A stretch of DNA of 64,000 bases from Cydia pomonella. Lineage: Eukaryota; Arthropoda; Insecta; Lepidoptera; Tortricidae. A program made the translations under genes and the position numbers. Numbering within the stretch: position 1 is the first letter of the stretch; each line of letters opens with the position of its first letter. The DNA lies in assembly GCF_033807575.1 (NCBI RefSeq), contig NC_084721.1, positions 2,480,001-2,544,000 on the forward strand. Reading direction: 5' to 3'. Below the pieces are notes generated by a model, which was not told the DNA's origin, made no database searches, and was given only the letters and a program-made list of their open reading frames with translations. Below, piece after piece: positions 30,835 to 40,974 of this stretch.

Positions 30835-31540
30835 CAAATTGTGCAAAGTTATACAAATTTTAATATCTCAACCTGACTATTTATGTAAGATGTCGTCGAA
30901 TGTACTTGACGTAACGCTAATCATTATTTTAATTTTAAATGTGAACTTAAATAATATAAATCAGTCTAATTATAATAGTTCAATATTTTTTCTATTTCAA
31001 ATGTGATTAACTCAAGATAATTGTAACATTGCAGTAATATAATAATCAACACACTTAAAACAAATACAGTTCTTTTTTTTAACAAAAATATAATCACCTC
31101 ACAAATAAATAATTTAACATAAAGAACTTATCAAATACCTAATCTAATCATTGGCTTAAGACGGATGGAACTGGAGATCAATAACAATTAGACACAAGAA
31201 TGTGATTTATAGTTTTATACATAAACATTGTAGTTTAAGTCTTGTGTATATAACATTTATTAAACTCTGAGTAAAAAGTAATCAATATTACGGAAACTTA
31301 AACGTAACATTAACAAATTATAATGAGGTATTTCAGGTCATTATCTAACATTTGAATCTTACAAAATAATAAACTTTTGCAAAATTACACCTACAAGTTC
31401 TAAATCAAAATCTGACTAGTTATGTAAATATGTCGAATTTGTTTGACGAGACGCTAATGATTACTTCAATTAAATGTCAACTTAAGATGATATGTATAAA
31501 TCAGTCTAACTAAATCTAGTACTTAGTCCAATACTTTTAT
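30835..31540. repeat. Internal direct duplication within hAT element
   Basis: Segments 30835-30985 and about 31370-31540 align in the same orientation: AAATTGTGCAAAGTTATAC / TTTTGCAAAATTACACCTAC, then CTGACTA(T/G)TTATGTAA, and later AAATCAGTCTAA. They are clearly diverged and offset by about 535 bp. Confidence 0.55.
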
Positions 31541-31816
31541 TTGCATCTCTTTTCTTGATAATATGTCCGAAGAAAACTAATGGCGTCTATGGTACGGTCA
31601 CCTAGAGATGTTCGCAATCGATTGCATATATATATATGCGACGCTGCCGAACTTGCCGGTGCGTTAATTTTACTGATAATATAAATGTTTATTTGATGTT
31701 ATGGCGGGAACCGGGAGAACCGGGACTCGTTGCTCAGTACCGGTTCTTTGGATTCCAAATAAATCCCGGGATTTCCCGGGAAATCGAGAACCGGTATTTC
31801 CCGGGAGGACGCCCTA

Positions 31817-31961
31817 TCAGCCAGGTAGTTACTGGCCTGCCCCTTCCTCCCTTTGCTGCAGCCATGGAGAGGCACTTCTTCACTACGTGATTTTCGGGTC
31901 TACGCATCACATGTCCGAACCACCTTAGTCTGGATTCCTTAAAGAATCCAGACTAAGGTGG
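31817..31961. repeat. Repeat R, right part, ending in a hairpin
   Basis: This continues repeat R after the hAT insertion (TCAGCCAGGTAGTTACTGGC ... ACATGTCCGAACCACC). At about 31919-31961 it folds back on itself: CCACCTTAGTCTGGATTC and its inverted copy GAATCCAGACTAAGGTGG are separated by a few bases. Confidence 0.75.
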
Positions 31962-32009
31962 TTTTGATTTAAGGAAGGTATGATTTCTAGTTTTGGCAAA
32001 AAACTTCTT

Positions 32010-32636
32010 TTTACTTTACTTTAAGTGGCTCAACAAATGTCCGTGATTGTACGAGCCGGGGTTTAATCGCTCGCTTTTACTGCTGTTACCAGCGCTTTTT
32101 ATTTTCATAGCTATTTTATCAAGGAAAATGTAAGAATGCAATATCAAGCTGAATAAGATCGACAATTCCTTTATAAAAGGCCGGGACAATGCAGGGCTTT
32201 TCTCTTATAAAATACGAGTATGCAATGCAACGAAGCATCCTATATAGTCTGAAAGCTGCCTCCGACTACACCAATAGGTACATTATGATTATGTTGCGGA
32301 GTTTTATAACGCAGTTGAACCTTATTTTTAAAACCTTAATAACCACTTATATACATTGTGAGGTTTTATGTATCTAGCCCAAGCGTCAGTAATAAACTAG
32401 TGTCCGCTGAGTGCGGTCGTTTGCCTTATCGCCACTTAACCTAATCTTATATATATAAACGTGAAAGATCTGACTGACTGACTTAAATCAAATGACGGAG
32501 TTACGAAATAACAAACAATTTAAAAAAAACACCCGAATTGATAACTTCCTCCTTTTGAAATCTTGAAGTCGGTTAATAAAAATATGTGGCCATGTGTTTA
32601 CATGAGATAAAAATATTCATTCATAAAGAAATAAAT
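32010..32636. other. SINE B scrap, otherwise no gene
   Basis: 32010-32095 retains GTACGAGCCGGGGTTTAATC-type SINE B sequence. The rest has no recognised gene. Confidence 0.4.
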
Positions 32637-32890
32637 AAATATTATAGGACATTATTACACAAATTGACTAAGTCCCACAGTAAGCTCAATAAGGCTTGTG
32701 TTGAGGGTACTTAGACAACGATATATATAATATATAAATATTTATAAATACTTAAATACATAGAAAACACCCATGACTCAGGAACAAATATCCATGCTCA
32801 TCACACGAATAAATGTCCTTACCAGGATTTGAACCCGGGACCATCGGCTTCGTAGGCAGGGTCACTACCCACTAGGCCAGACCGGTCGTC
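32637..32890 (-). mobile_element. tRNA-derived SINE, family A, full length
   Basis: This is the best-preserved A copy. On the minus strand: ACGACCGGTCTGGCCTAGTG, then box B GGGTTCAAATCC, the body (GATATTTGTTCCTGAGTCAT, ACACAAGCCTTATTGAGCTT), and an end at TGTCCTATAAT with a TTTATTTATT tail. The tRNA-like head retains both Pol III boxes. Confidence 0.88.
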
Positions 32891-32894
32891 GATT

Positions 32895-33680
32895 CATTAA
32901 TTCATTCATTATGGTACGGACCATTACGGATTGAACTTATAAATATCTCCTAAATTGTTATAGTAATAGATGAATAAGGTAAAATTCCTCACAAATTTCA
33001 CGCCTTTTTAAGAAGCCTTTTGCTTCCGAAGTTTCCTTCCAACTAATAAAAGTATTTTTTTGCCAAGCGCGTTCCAAGTCCGTATCCCCATAAAACTTGA
33101 ACGTGTCAGCGCCCTCTCGGTTCCTAGTTCCTACTCGTAACTCTTGCATTTGCTCCTATTTTACTGCAAAGTGCAATTCATTTCCTGGAGCTGCTATTTA
33201 TCCGCTCGAATATTCAGGAGTCGTGTTATTTGGCGCAAAAAATAGATTTTAGTTCGATTTAGTACTTAGAAAAACGGGACGTATCCTACGTACTGTTGTT
33301 GATGTAAAGGTTGGATTGGAGTAGTGATGGTAAAAAAGCTTTAGATTATTTTACTTATATGTTTCGAGTCGAGTCCTCTATTGAGTTTTTTTGAATCGCA
33401 ATTCAAGAGGACTCAATCCTCCGAATAAAGTCTCCGTCCGTATAGAAAATAAGCGTTATTGTATCGTGAACCTAACCCATGAATTTGACAAGACTTTGAT
33501 TATTTTCATATAAAAAATGAGAATTCTCTGAAAAGGGTTCAAGTCTCGGTTCTCCATACGAACATAGTTACGCTCTCATTTTTAAACGACTAGCTAGATT
33601 GCTCCGAAAATTTGTACTTAGGTACAATAGAATAATGTATATCTACGCCTGTAATTAGTTTATGTAGCTTCAGATACCAT
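32895..33680. other. No gene recognised
   Basis: Short frames only. An inverted pair, CGAGTCCTCTATTGAGTTTT and the AAGAGGACTC block, occurs around 33369-33415. Confidence 0.4.
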
Positions 33681-33684
33681 AGTA

Positions 33685-34240
33685 AAAAAAGCGGCCAAGT
33701 GCGAGTCGGACTCGCCCATGAAGGGTTCCGTACCATTTATGACATATTAAAAAAAACTACTTACTCGATCTCGTTCAAACCAATTTTCGGTGGAAGTTTG
33801 CATGGCAATGTATATCATACATTTTCTTTAGATTTTTCATTCTGTTATTTTAGAAGTTACGGGGGGGGGGGGGGACACATTTTACCACTTTGGAAGTGTC
33901 TCTCGCGCAAACTATTCAATTTAGAAAAAAATGATATTAGAAACCTCAATATCATTTTTAAAGACCTATTCATAGATACCCCACACGGGTTTGATGAAAA
34001 CAGATTTTTTGAGTTTCAGTTCTAAGTATGGGGAACCCCCAAAATTTATTGTTTTTTTTTTCTATTTTTGTGTAAAAATCCTAATGCGGTTCATAGAATA
34101 CATCTACTTACCAAGTTTGAACAGTATAGCTCTTATAGTTTCGGAAAAAAGTGGCTGTGACATAATCGGACAGACAGACGGACATGACGAATCTATAAGG
34201 GTTCCGTTTTTTGCCATTTGGCTACGGAACCCTAAAAACA
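33685..34240. repeat. Dispersed repeat family E
   Basis: It starts GGCCAAGTGCGAGTCGGACT then CGCCCATGAAGGGTTCCGTA, and ends GGCTACGGAACCCTAAAAAC. The termini GGGTTCCGTA / TACGGAACCC are inverted. A G-run of 14 sits at about 33861-33874. A related element, in the other orientation, lies at 46186-46525, and a terminal scrap is at 5708-5728. I recognise the GTGCGAGTCGGACTCG start as widespread in Lepidoptera; its class is not certain. Two overlapping frames here are not taken as genes. Confidence 0.7.
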
Positions 34241-34244
34241 AATT

Positions 34245-35045
34245 CATACAAAACTTGTTTTAGCTTTATTTTGTTTGTTTTATAAGCTGGAGCTATGTAA
34301 ACTAATAGCAGGTCTAGATATACCTCATGTAATTGTATGTACAAAGTTTCATTACAATCCAACAATGAGAACGAAATTCCGTTTGTAAGGTGAAATTTGG
34401 CCAAGCTTGCTGCGGACTCTTAAGGTGTAGAAACGTGACCATATTAGTATTCTAGACGGCTGTAAATTTTCATGCCATTCGCAGTAGATATCCAAGACTG
34501 CCTGTTAGAATTACGTAGGTATATCATTTCCTTTCCTATCACGATTTGAATTTCAATACCAAGTGATTTTCCAATACGATTTGAGATTATGATTATTATA
34601 CTTGTTTGCCACGGTCGTGGTATAAAAAATAACGGCGGTGCCAATCTAATAACTGTTAATTGTTATAGAGAGATGTCTAAAAAAAAACGTGCTTCCCGGT
34701 TTGAAAGCCGACACAGATGACGCTGTACTGCATCATGTGTTTTGTGGTCACTGGTCGATCGTCAACTTTTGGCACTCATAACTAATCCCATTCACGTCTC
34801 GGGGTGTCTCGACGAGTGTGTACAGCCTGCATAACAAATACAACTCCTCAACGTAGTATCTTTTCCAAGACAAATAAACTGAATTAAAGTCACAATTATC
34901 CTGCCGTGAAATGTCAAAATAAGTCAGTCTCAACAATATTTGGACACTATTGGAAAACGTAGTTTCGATTCATTACACTAATTTTCCTTGTTTTAGCCAC
35001 AATCTACTTATTTTAAGCTAATTATACGGCTTAACTCAAGTACTT
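34245..35045. other. No gene recognised
   Basis: AT-rich; only short frames and no repeat that I can pair. Confidence 0.4.
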
Positions 35046-35049
35046 ATAG

Positions 35050-35295
35050 TCACTTGCGCGATGTTTCGGATTCGGAGAGCCTAGGTCTCTTTCTCATGCA
35101 CTAAAAGTGCGAGCAGTGGACACGGTGGCCATGTCTCGGGTACCATTGCGATCGCGAAGCGCGACCATCGTTACGCTACTCACGCACTATTAATGCTTGA
35201 AAATGGAGTCCTAGGCTCTCCAAAACATGTCGTGCGAGTGACTAAAATTACGTGAGTCAAACCGTATTATTATCTTAGTGTTAGTATGACTAACT
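35050..35295. repeat. Family D element
   Basis: The left arm CGCGATGTTTCGGATTCGGA GAGCCTAGG and the right arm CCTAGGCTCTCC AAAACATGTCGTGCGAG are inverted. The arms are joined by a CACGGTGGCCATGTCTCGGG-containing core. It matches the elements at 10415, 29528 and 37865. Confidence 0.6.
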
Positions 35296-35397
35296 GACAG
35301 TTTAAATTGGATTATCTACTTACATGATTGATTATCTGACCTTTATATATTTATTGAGTTCATTGACACAAAATGACATTTAATAACATGTTTTATG

Positions 35398-35745
35398 CCC
35401 TAATCCGCATTGGGTTAGCGTGGGAACTATAGCTCGAGCCCTCTCGCCTATGAGAGGAGGCCTGTGCCCAGCAGTGGGACATATATAGGCTGAATTATTA
35501 TTATGTGTGTTTGTGTTTAATAGTCTACATATTTAGCTCCTTGCACTACCTGTTGACTTTTGTATGAGTTCTACATTGCCTGCTACCTAAAGGTTGTCTG
35601 GAAGAGATATCGTTTTTTAGCGATAAGACCACATGTTGTTACCTGGATCTATTCCTTTAAAATTTATTTGTAGTTTTACATGTATGTAAAATGTATAATT
35701 GTTGGTGCAATTAAGAATATTTACTTACTTGCTTAATATTGAACG
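35398..35745 (+). repeat. Two LINE-tail repeats in tandem
   Basis: 35398-35505 (CCGCATTGGGTTAGCGTGGG ... GCCCAGCAGTGGGACATATA) matches the distal part of the SINE at 8515-8816. 35575-35745 (CTACCTAAAGGTTGTCTGGA, then TTAGCGATAAGACC) is a LINE 3'UTR type (family G) found again, inverted, at 43785-43915 and 63566-63690. Neither contains coding sequence. Confidence 0.65.
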
Positions 35746-36109
35746 ATAAACATTTATGGGCTTTATTGTCTATAGTCTATTTCATTCGGTTTTTAAAATA
35801 ATTTACTCAACCTTATCGGCTTATGAGGCACAATATTTTGCATCTAATTATTATGTGTTTTAACTTCGTTTAACTTGATAATCAATATATTTGTTGAGTT
35901 AAGAAAACTTTTACAGTATTAATAAATGACAATATTTCTTTTAGACAATTAATTAGCACGAACTGGAAGTAAGTTCCCTGGTCCCGATAGGCAGCCCTAA
36001 TGACAATAGAACTCCCAATAAAGAAAGTTTCTCATTAGTGGACGAAGAAAACTACACAGGGGATAGTAAAACAGTAGGCAAACTAAGTACCAGTAAACAG
36101 ATCGCAGGA

Positions 36110-36415
36110 ACAATATTTGACACAGACAGGATTAATATTTGGGGACAATCTTACACAGATCGACCTAGCCTCAAACTAAGCAAAGTTGTTGATATGGGTA
36201 TTAAGCGACGATATATATACGTAATAAGTGGAGGAAAACAAGTAGGAAAGCGGACTCTGGCTAAGGTCGGGATAACGCTGGGCAGAAGAAGAAGACATAG
36301 CAAACATCAATGACTCAGGAAGAGTCTGTGTTTATCACACAATTAATGCCCCAGATTCGAATCCAGGACCATCGGCTTCATAGGCAGGGTCAAATTGGTC
36401 GTCAAGTTGTTTAAA
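36110..36415 (-). repeat. Old, interrupted SINE A copy
   Basis: GGGGACAATCTTACACAGAT (36140) and CAATGACTCAGGAAGAGTCT ... GATTCGAATCCAGGACCATC (36305-36375) are SINE A parts. They are separated by about 80 bp of unrelated sequence (36220-36300). A 91-codon frame at 36038-36313 spans these pieces and is not regarded as a gene. Confidence 0.55.
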
Positions 36416-36884
36416 CTTGTTGTTGTTTTTAAATATGTAGATAACAATTAAGTACATGTAAAATTACTTAGTACAAGGTCTCAATTTTATACTCGTAACA
36501 CGTATGATAAAAAATAAAACTAAAAGTAAATAGAAAATGAATAAGTTTTAAATGCAAGTACAGTGCATATAAGCTTTTGGAATCGTGGGAATTATTTAAT
36601 TTTGAACTTTGAAAAGCGTTAGTTACTTTTTTCCCTCGATATTTTTTTCCTTGCGAGATTGTGAGATACATAATTATACTTGCATGAATAGCGCTGATAA
36701 TTGGTATTTTTAGTTGGTTGGTGGCAATCTTAATCACACTAAACAAGCCGTGCTGAGATTATTTGTGTAACTATATTCATTTGTTTAAGATTTTTCTGTA
36801 ATATTTGCTGGTATTCTTCGGATGTTAATATCGCACACGGTATTTACGGACCGATACGACCTTGAAGGAAACTTCAACATTTTA

Positions 36885-36990
36885 AAGGCCGGCAACGCAC
36901 TTGCAACTCCCTCTGCCCTCTGATGTTGAGGTATCCATAGGCGACGGCAATAGCTTACCATCAGGTGTTTTGTTTGCTCGTTTGCCTCTT
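36885..36990 (+). repeat. LINE tail family H
   Basis: AAAGGCCGGCAACGCACTTG, then GGCGACGGCAATAGCTTACC and ATCAGG, is a 3' terminus related to, but distinct from, family Z. A shorter copy lies at about 49530-49590. Confidence 0.6.
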
Positions 36991-37404
36991 ATATTATAAA
37001 AAACTGATCCCATACGTGTTCCGTCAATGAAGTTCTGCACGGAGCACTAAAAATTATACTGTTAAATAGATTTAGTTTTGTTTAAACCATGCACTCTCAC
37101 TACTGCCTAGTGTCTTCTGTGCCATCTTGAAAAAGAGCTTACACAGTGAGCGGGTTGAACAAAGGTAACTAATTGCTAATTACCGTGTGGGTTTGGAGCC
37201 CTGGCACATGCCAAATTTATTAGAGTAGGCAGGTAAGAGTTTACAAGTTGGCACGTTGAAAAACTACTCTGTATTGTTTATGTGGTAAAACTCTTTTGCC
37301 CGAGAAAAATCGTTTGACCTCGGTCACCCTGGAGTACGTATGGGTGGCGAGGCGAATAGAGAAGTTTGGTTTTTCTGAGTTAGGGTTGCCATACGTCAGC
37401 ACTG

Positions 37405-37545
37405 ACAAGCGCTGGAGGCCTAGCGGTAAGAGCGTGCGACTTGGAATCCGGAGGTCGCGGGTTCGAACCCCGGCGCGTACCAATGACTTTTTCGGAACTT
37501 ATGTACGAAATATCATTTGATATATACCAGTTGAAATTTTACCGA
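37405..37545 (+). mobile_element. SINE B head, well-preserved tRNA-like part
   Basis: GCGCTGGAGGCCTAGCGGTA AGAGCG (box A) and CGGGTTCGAACCCCGG (box B with a near-perfect T-arm) are followed by the B body ACGAAATATCATTTGATATA. The acceptor ends do not pair, so it is a SINE head and not a functional tRNA gene. Confidence 0.78.
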
Positions 37546-37621
37546 GCAATTGAGACGTAACATGAGATGAGATTACGAGCGTAGACAGTTACATTAAAAA
37601 ACTCGTATCTCGCAATTTATG

Positions 37622-37800
37622 TTTATACTACGTCGGTGGCAAACAATCAGTCTCCGTAGCCTATGTACGCCTGCAACACCAGAGGAGTTACATGCGCGTT
37701 GCCGACCCTAACCCCGCCTCCTCGTTGAGCTCTGGCAAGCTTACTCACCGGTAGGAACACAACACTATGAGTAGGGTCTAGTGTTATTTGGCTGCGGTTA
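37622..37800 (-). repeat. LINE tail Z copy
   Basis: TATACTACGTCGGTGGCAAA, CAATCAGTCTCCGTAGCCTA and CTATGAGTAGGGTCTAGTGT, with an internal deletion relative to 30283-30640. Confidence 0.7.
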
Positions 37801-37864
37801 TGTGTTGATTTAATTGCGAGCCGAATTATTTTATAATGGTAAATTTTTTAATTGTATTTCTAAA

Positions 37865-38012
37865 CAAACGCGCGATATGTTTCGGGGAGCTTAGGTCTCC
37901 TTTCACAAGCACTAACAGTGCCAGCAGCATTCACGACTCGCGCGAGTCACGCGAGTGACTAAAAATACGTGAGTCATGACATGACTCATGTATTTTTAGT
38001 CACACTCATGAA
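37865..38012. repeat. Family D element with palindromic end
   Basis: CGCGATATGTTTCGGGGAGC opens it. Near 37950-38005, CACTCACG-type arms form a strong hairpin: GTGACTAAAAATACGTGAGT against CATGTATTTTTAGTCAC. Confidence 0.6.
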
Positions 38013-38014
38013 AT

Positions 38015-38880
38015 TTAGTTTTTAACTTATCTCATGGTAAATGTAATCTACAGCTGAAAAGACATGCAATAGTACTCGTCTTCTTTATTTATGTATTTGA
38101 TAACATACATAAATAGATAGACAAACGATACAGATAATATACAAACGAAATGAATTTCGACCCAAGTACGAAATTCAAATAAATATATCACAATTCGGGT
38201 TAACTTTTGACCATTATTGAGATATTTTGAAGGAAAGTTCATATTTTAAAAGCCTAATTAGAACAGGTTAATAATAGTAAAACCCTAACTAAAATAAGAC
38301 CTATAACGATAGTTTATTATTCAAGTAGGCATATTACAATGCCTATGATGAACAACGGCCGACTTTAATGTGTGTCATTCACGAAGACGTGTGCCTTGAT
38401 TCGTATTATTATATTATTAAAGGTTAGATTTGACAAATATGCGCGTCATCGTGGATGACACGAACTATATAGCTTTAACAAATTTATATAACCACAGTAA
38501 CGCCCTCCAGTGTCAAACTAGAATTATCTAGTAAGTACTCTCCACACGCGCCGTTATTTATGACGCCGATAATTGCTTCACACGATAAATAATGGGGACG
38601 TCCTGACCGGAGTGGATTCGGAATCAGTAAATTTAATTACTATCTAAATGGTGCTCATTGTAGATTTCTAAATTGGGTGTTGTGGGATACTGACAATTTG
38701 TTTTACATACAAGGTGTAACAAAAATAGTGGGTATCCGTTTAAGGCTGCACCCGACGCCAACAACCTCGCGCGTGTTGTCGGAGCTTATACCCCTCACCG
38801 CCACCTGCTGCAAAAGATCGAGCGCGCAGAGCTATGCGTTCGAAATAGAATTTTGCTTGCTCGCGCGCGCAACGCAGCAC
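38015..38880. other. No gene recognised; GC-rich block
   Basis: 38755-38880 is CpG-rich (TCGCGCGTGTTGTCGG, CTCGCGCGCGCAACGC) but shows no coding signature on either strand. It may belong to the element next to it or be an old repeat. Confidence 0.35.
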
Positions 38881-38883
38881 ATG

Positions 38884-39025
38884 CCGCGTAGCCAACGTTA
38901 CAATCGTTAACGCTCCGTAGCGTAGCGTAGTCATCTCTCTCTATCACTCTTCCATATTAGTGCGATTGTGATATTTGCGTTTCGTTCGCCACGAAGCGTG
39001 AACGATATGCACGTTGGCTACGCGG
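38884..39025. mobile_element. Short MITE with CCGCGTAGCCAACGT ends
   Basis: Left CCGCGTAGCCAACGTTACAA TCGTT and right (inverted) CCGCGTAGCCAACGTGCATA TCGTT match closely. The interior carries GTCATCTCTCTCTATCACTC. It is directly followed, about 35 bp on, by the hAT-like element. Confidence 0.7.
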
Positions 39026-39060
39026 ACAGGTCCGTTTAGAAACAGGACTTGCCCCGCATT

Positions 39061-40964
39061 TAGTGATGGGTAGGACATCAATTTAAAATGAGTTTGTATG
39101 AGTACCTCATTCTCTAAAATGAGGTGTTACAATGTCTTACTTCAAATGAGGAGAGGTACTAGCAGTTTTGCAGCATCGACTATTCCATCAACTCCAACGC
39201 CAGCAAACCATATTTAATGTAAATACATATTTAGGCATTGCTAAACTTCCTTTTAAATATTTAATTGGAGTGCAATTCTGGAGGTTTAAAACAGAACTTT
39301 AACAACAGAAGACATAAATTTAAGAATCAAACTAAGGAGTTAAAGTACATACATCCTATTGCAACTTAATTTGATGCTTTTATGAAACTTGTTCTAATTT
39401 AGCAGTTTATTATTTTTATTGTTAGATTGTTCACTATCAATTTTTGCTACTTGATATCATTTTAAGTTTAACATTCATATATTGAAATAAATACTAACCA
39501 TAAACTACCAAACAAACAATTAACAAACTAAGGAGAACAAATCCAATATTTTTTGTACCATTATTATATAGAAATTACTAACTTACCACCTCATAATTTA
39601 TCAGTAATAATATCATTGTAATATGATAACAAACGAAAGCCTCAATAACGTTCGCGCGGTAATGCCACCGGCGTGTAATATACACTTGATTTTTGTATGC
39701 AAAAGACACAACGAAAGACCCACAGGTATATTTTATCGCGAAAACAATGTTAATATATTGTTATTTTGGCATAATTATAAGAATGGTCACTGATCACTAT
39801 TTATAAAACACAACTAAAGATTACGAACAACTTTTTCGAGTTTCTCGTACTATAAATATGTCAAAATCATAAATGATCGAAATACTATACGAAGCACGTT
39901 AACAAAAAGTATTACAAATTCAAATCGTTAAAATGTACATGTTTATTTCACCTATACAAATTATATTTACTTTTTTTATCAATAAACTAATGTAAATTAT
40001 CATATTTTGTGTACGTCACTATATTATATTTCAATAATTTAAATAATATTTTGGTCTCTTAAACGATAACTGTTTTTAAGCAAGCTTCATAAATGCCCAG
40101 TGAGACTTGGTTGGCATTTCAATCGCTTATCAAGTAACCATTTCACTGTCCAGTCTAATTGATTCAGATTATACATGACACCAGCAATATGAGTCTTGAG
40201 GTCAGGTTATACTGGTATGCGCGTTAGTACAATAATAGCTAAGAAATATGGAGGCCTACCGCGAACCACGAAGTTTTGCTTTGCTGTCGCACTTACGTAT
40301 GAAATTACAAGTGCGACAGAGAAAAAAAACTTTCTTCGGTAGGTTCTTTGATGACTTAGATTTTTCGCTTTTGACAAGTAACTTAGCAATGCTAGGATCA
40401 AAATGGCGTAATATGTATGTAAGCTTGCGGACGCTTACGCTTGTTTTCTTTCGTGTTTCATTTTTAACGTATTTTCGATGAGGTGTTATTGAAGCACGGC
40501 GCGTGTCTGTCTCACTCCCTCTTTCGGTAAATCTAATTCATTGTTTCATTTTGAAAGGATTTTTGAGGGGATGTCACAGTGAGGCGAGTGAATGGTACAA
40601 ACACAACGCATTTCTCGGTGGACCTTTTGTCCTTGCAATAAGGTTTGTAGTTGGGCAGTTGTTAGTTTGAGCGATGAATACGATGACGTCAATGACTCAT
40701 TTCTTCATTTGAATGTCGGCGAGCACCGAGCGCCTCGCGACTCGCTTGCGAGTTGTGAGGAACGCGAGTGAGTTTGAAAGACTGAGAGTTTTTTTTTAAA
40801 TTTGAAGTGTTTGAGTGGTAAGAGCTGTGTGTGATGCGCGCGAGTAAATGAGTAAAATTAATTGAGGAGTGATGTATGACATTTATGCGGTGTGAAGTTC
40901 TGCGACAATTTAACAAAGTGAGTGGTACAAATGAGGTGCCTCACGAGTGAGCAACTCAACACTA
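39061..40964. mobile_element. Non-autonomous hAT-like element, 8-bp TSD
   Basis: Left terminus TAGTGATGGGTAGGACATCA; right terminus, inverted, TAGTGTTGAGTTGCTCACTC. TAGTGNTGGG is a well-known hAT end. A perfect 8-bp TSD, CCCGCATT, lies at 39053-39060 and 40965-40972. Subterminal AAATGAGG words (39117, 39154 and 40930 regions) could be transposase-binding repeats. The 1.9-kb interior has no transposase frame. A block at 40205-40400 (CCTACCGCGAACCACGAAGT ... GACAAGTAAC) looks like a separate older repeat inside it. Confidence 0.85.
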
Positions 40965-40974
40965 CCCGCATTGA

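Larger units (their letters stand above)
30044..31816. mobile_element. Non-autonomous hAT-like element, 8-bp TSD
   Basis: It begins TAGGGCGTGC and ends (inverted) TAGGGCGTCC, with a perfect 8-bp TSD TCAGCCAG at 30036-30043 and 31817-31824. Both ends are dense with CCCGGT/ACCGGG/CCCGGG words, for example GGTACCGGGTCGGAGCCGGT at left and ATCCCGGGATTTCCCGGG at right, as expected of subterminal transposase-binding repeats. The ~1.77-kb interior is AT-rich without a transposase (no BED or hATC-like frame). It contains a family Z LINE tail (30283-30640) and an internal direct duplication. A hAT source elsewhere must supply transposase. Confidence 0.88.

Noticed and set aside
36038..36313. 91-codon frame as a small protein
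   Set aside because: It runs through recognisable SINE A pieces, so it is repeat-derived.
37405..37478. Functional tRNA gene
   Set aside because: Good A and B boxes and T-arm, but the acceptor stem does not pair and the SINE B body follows directly.
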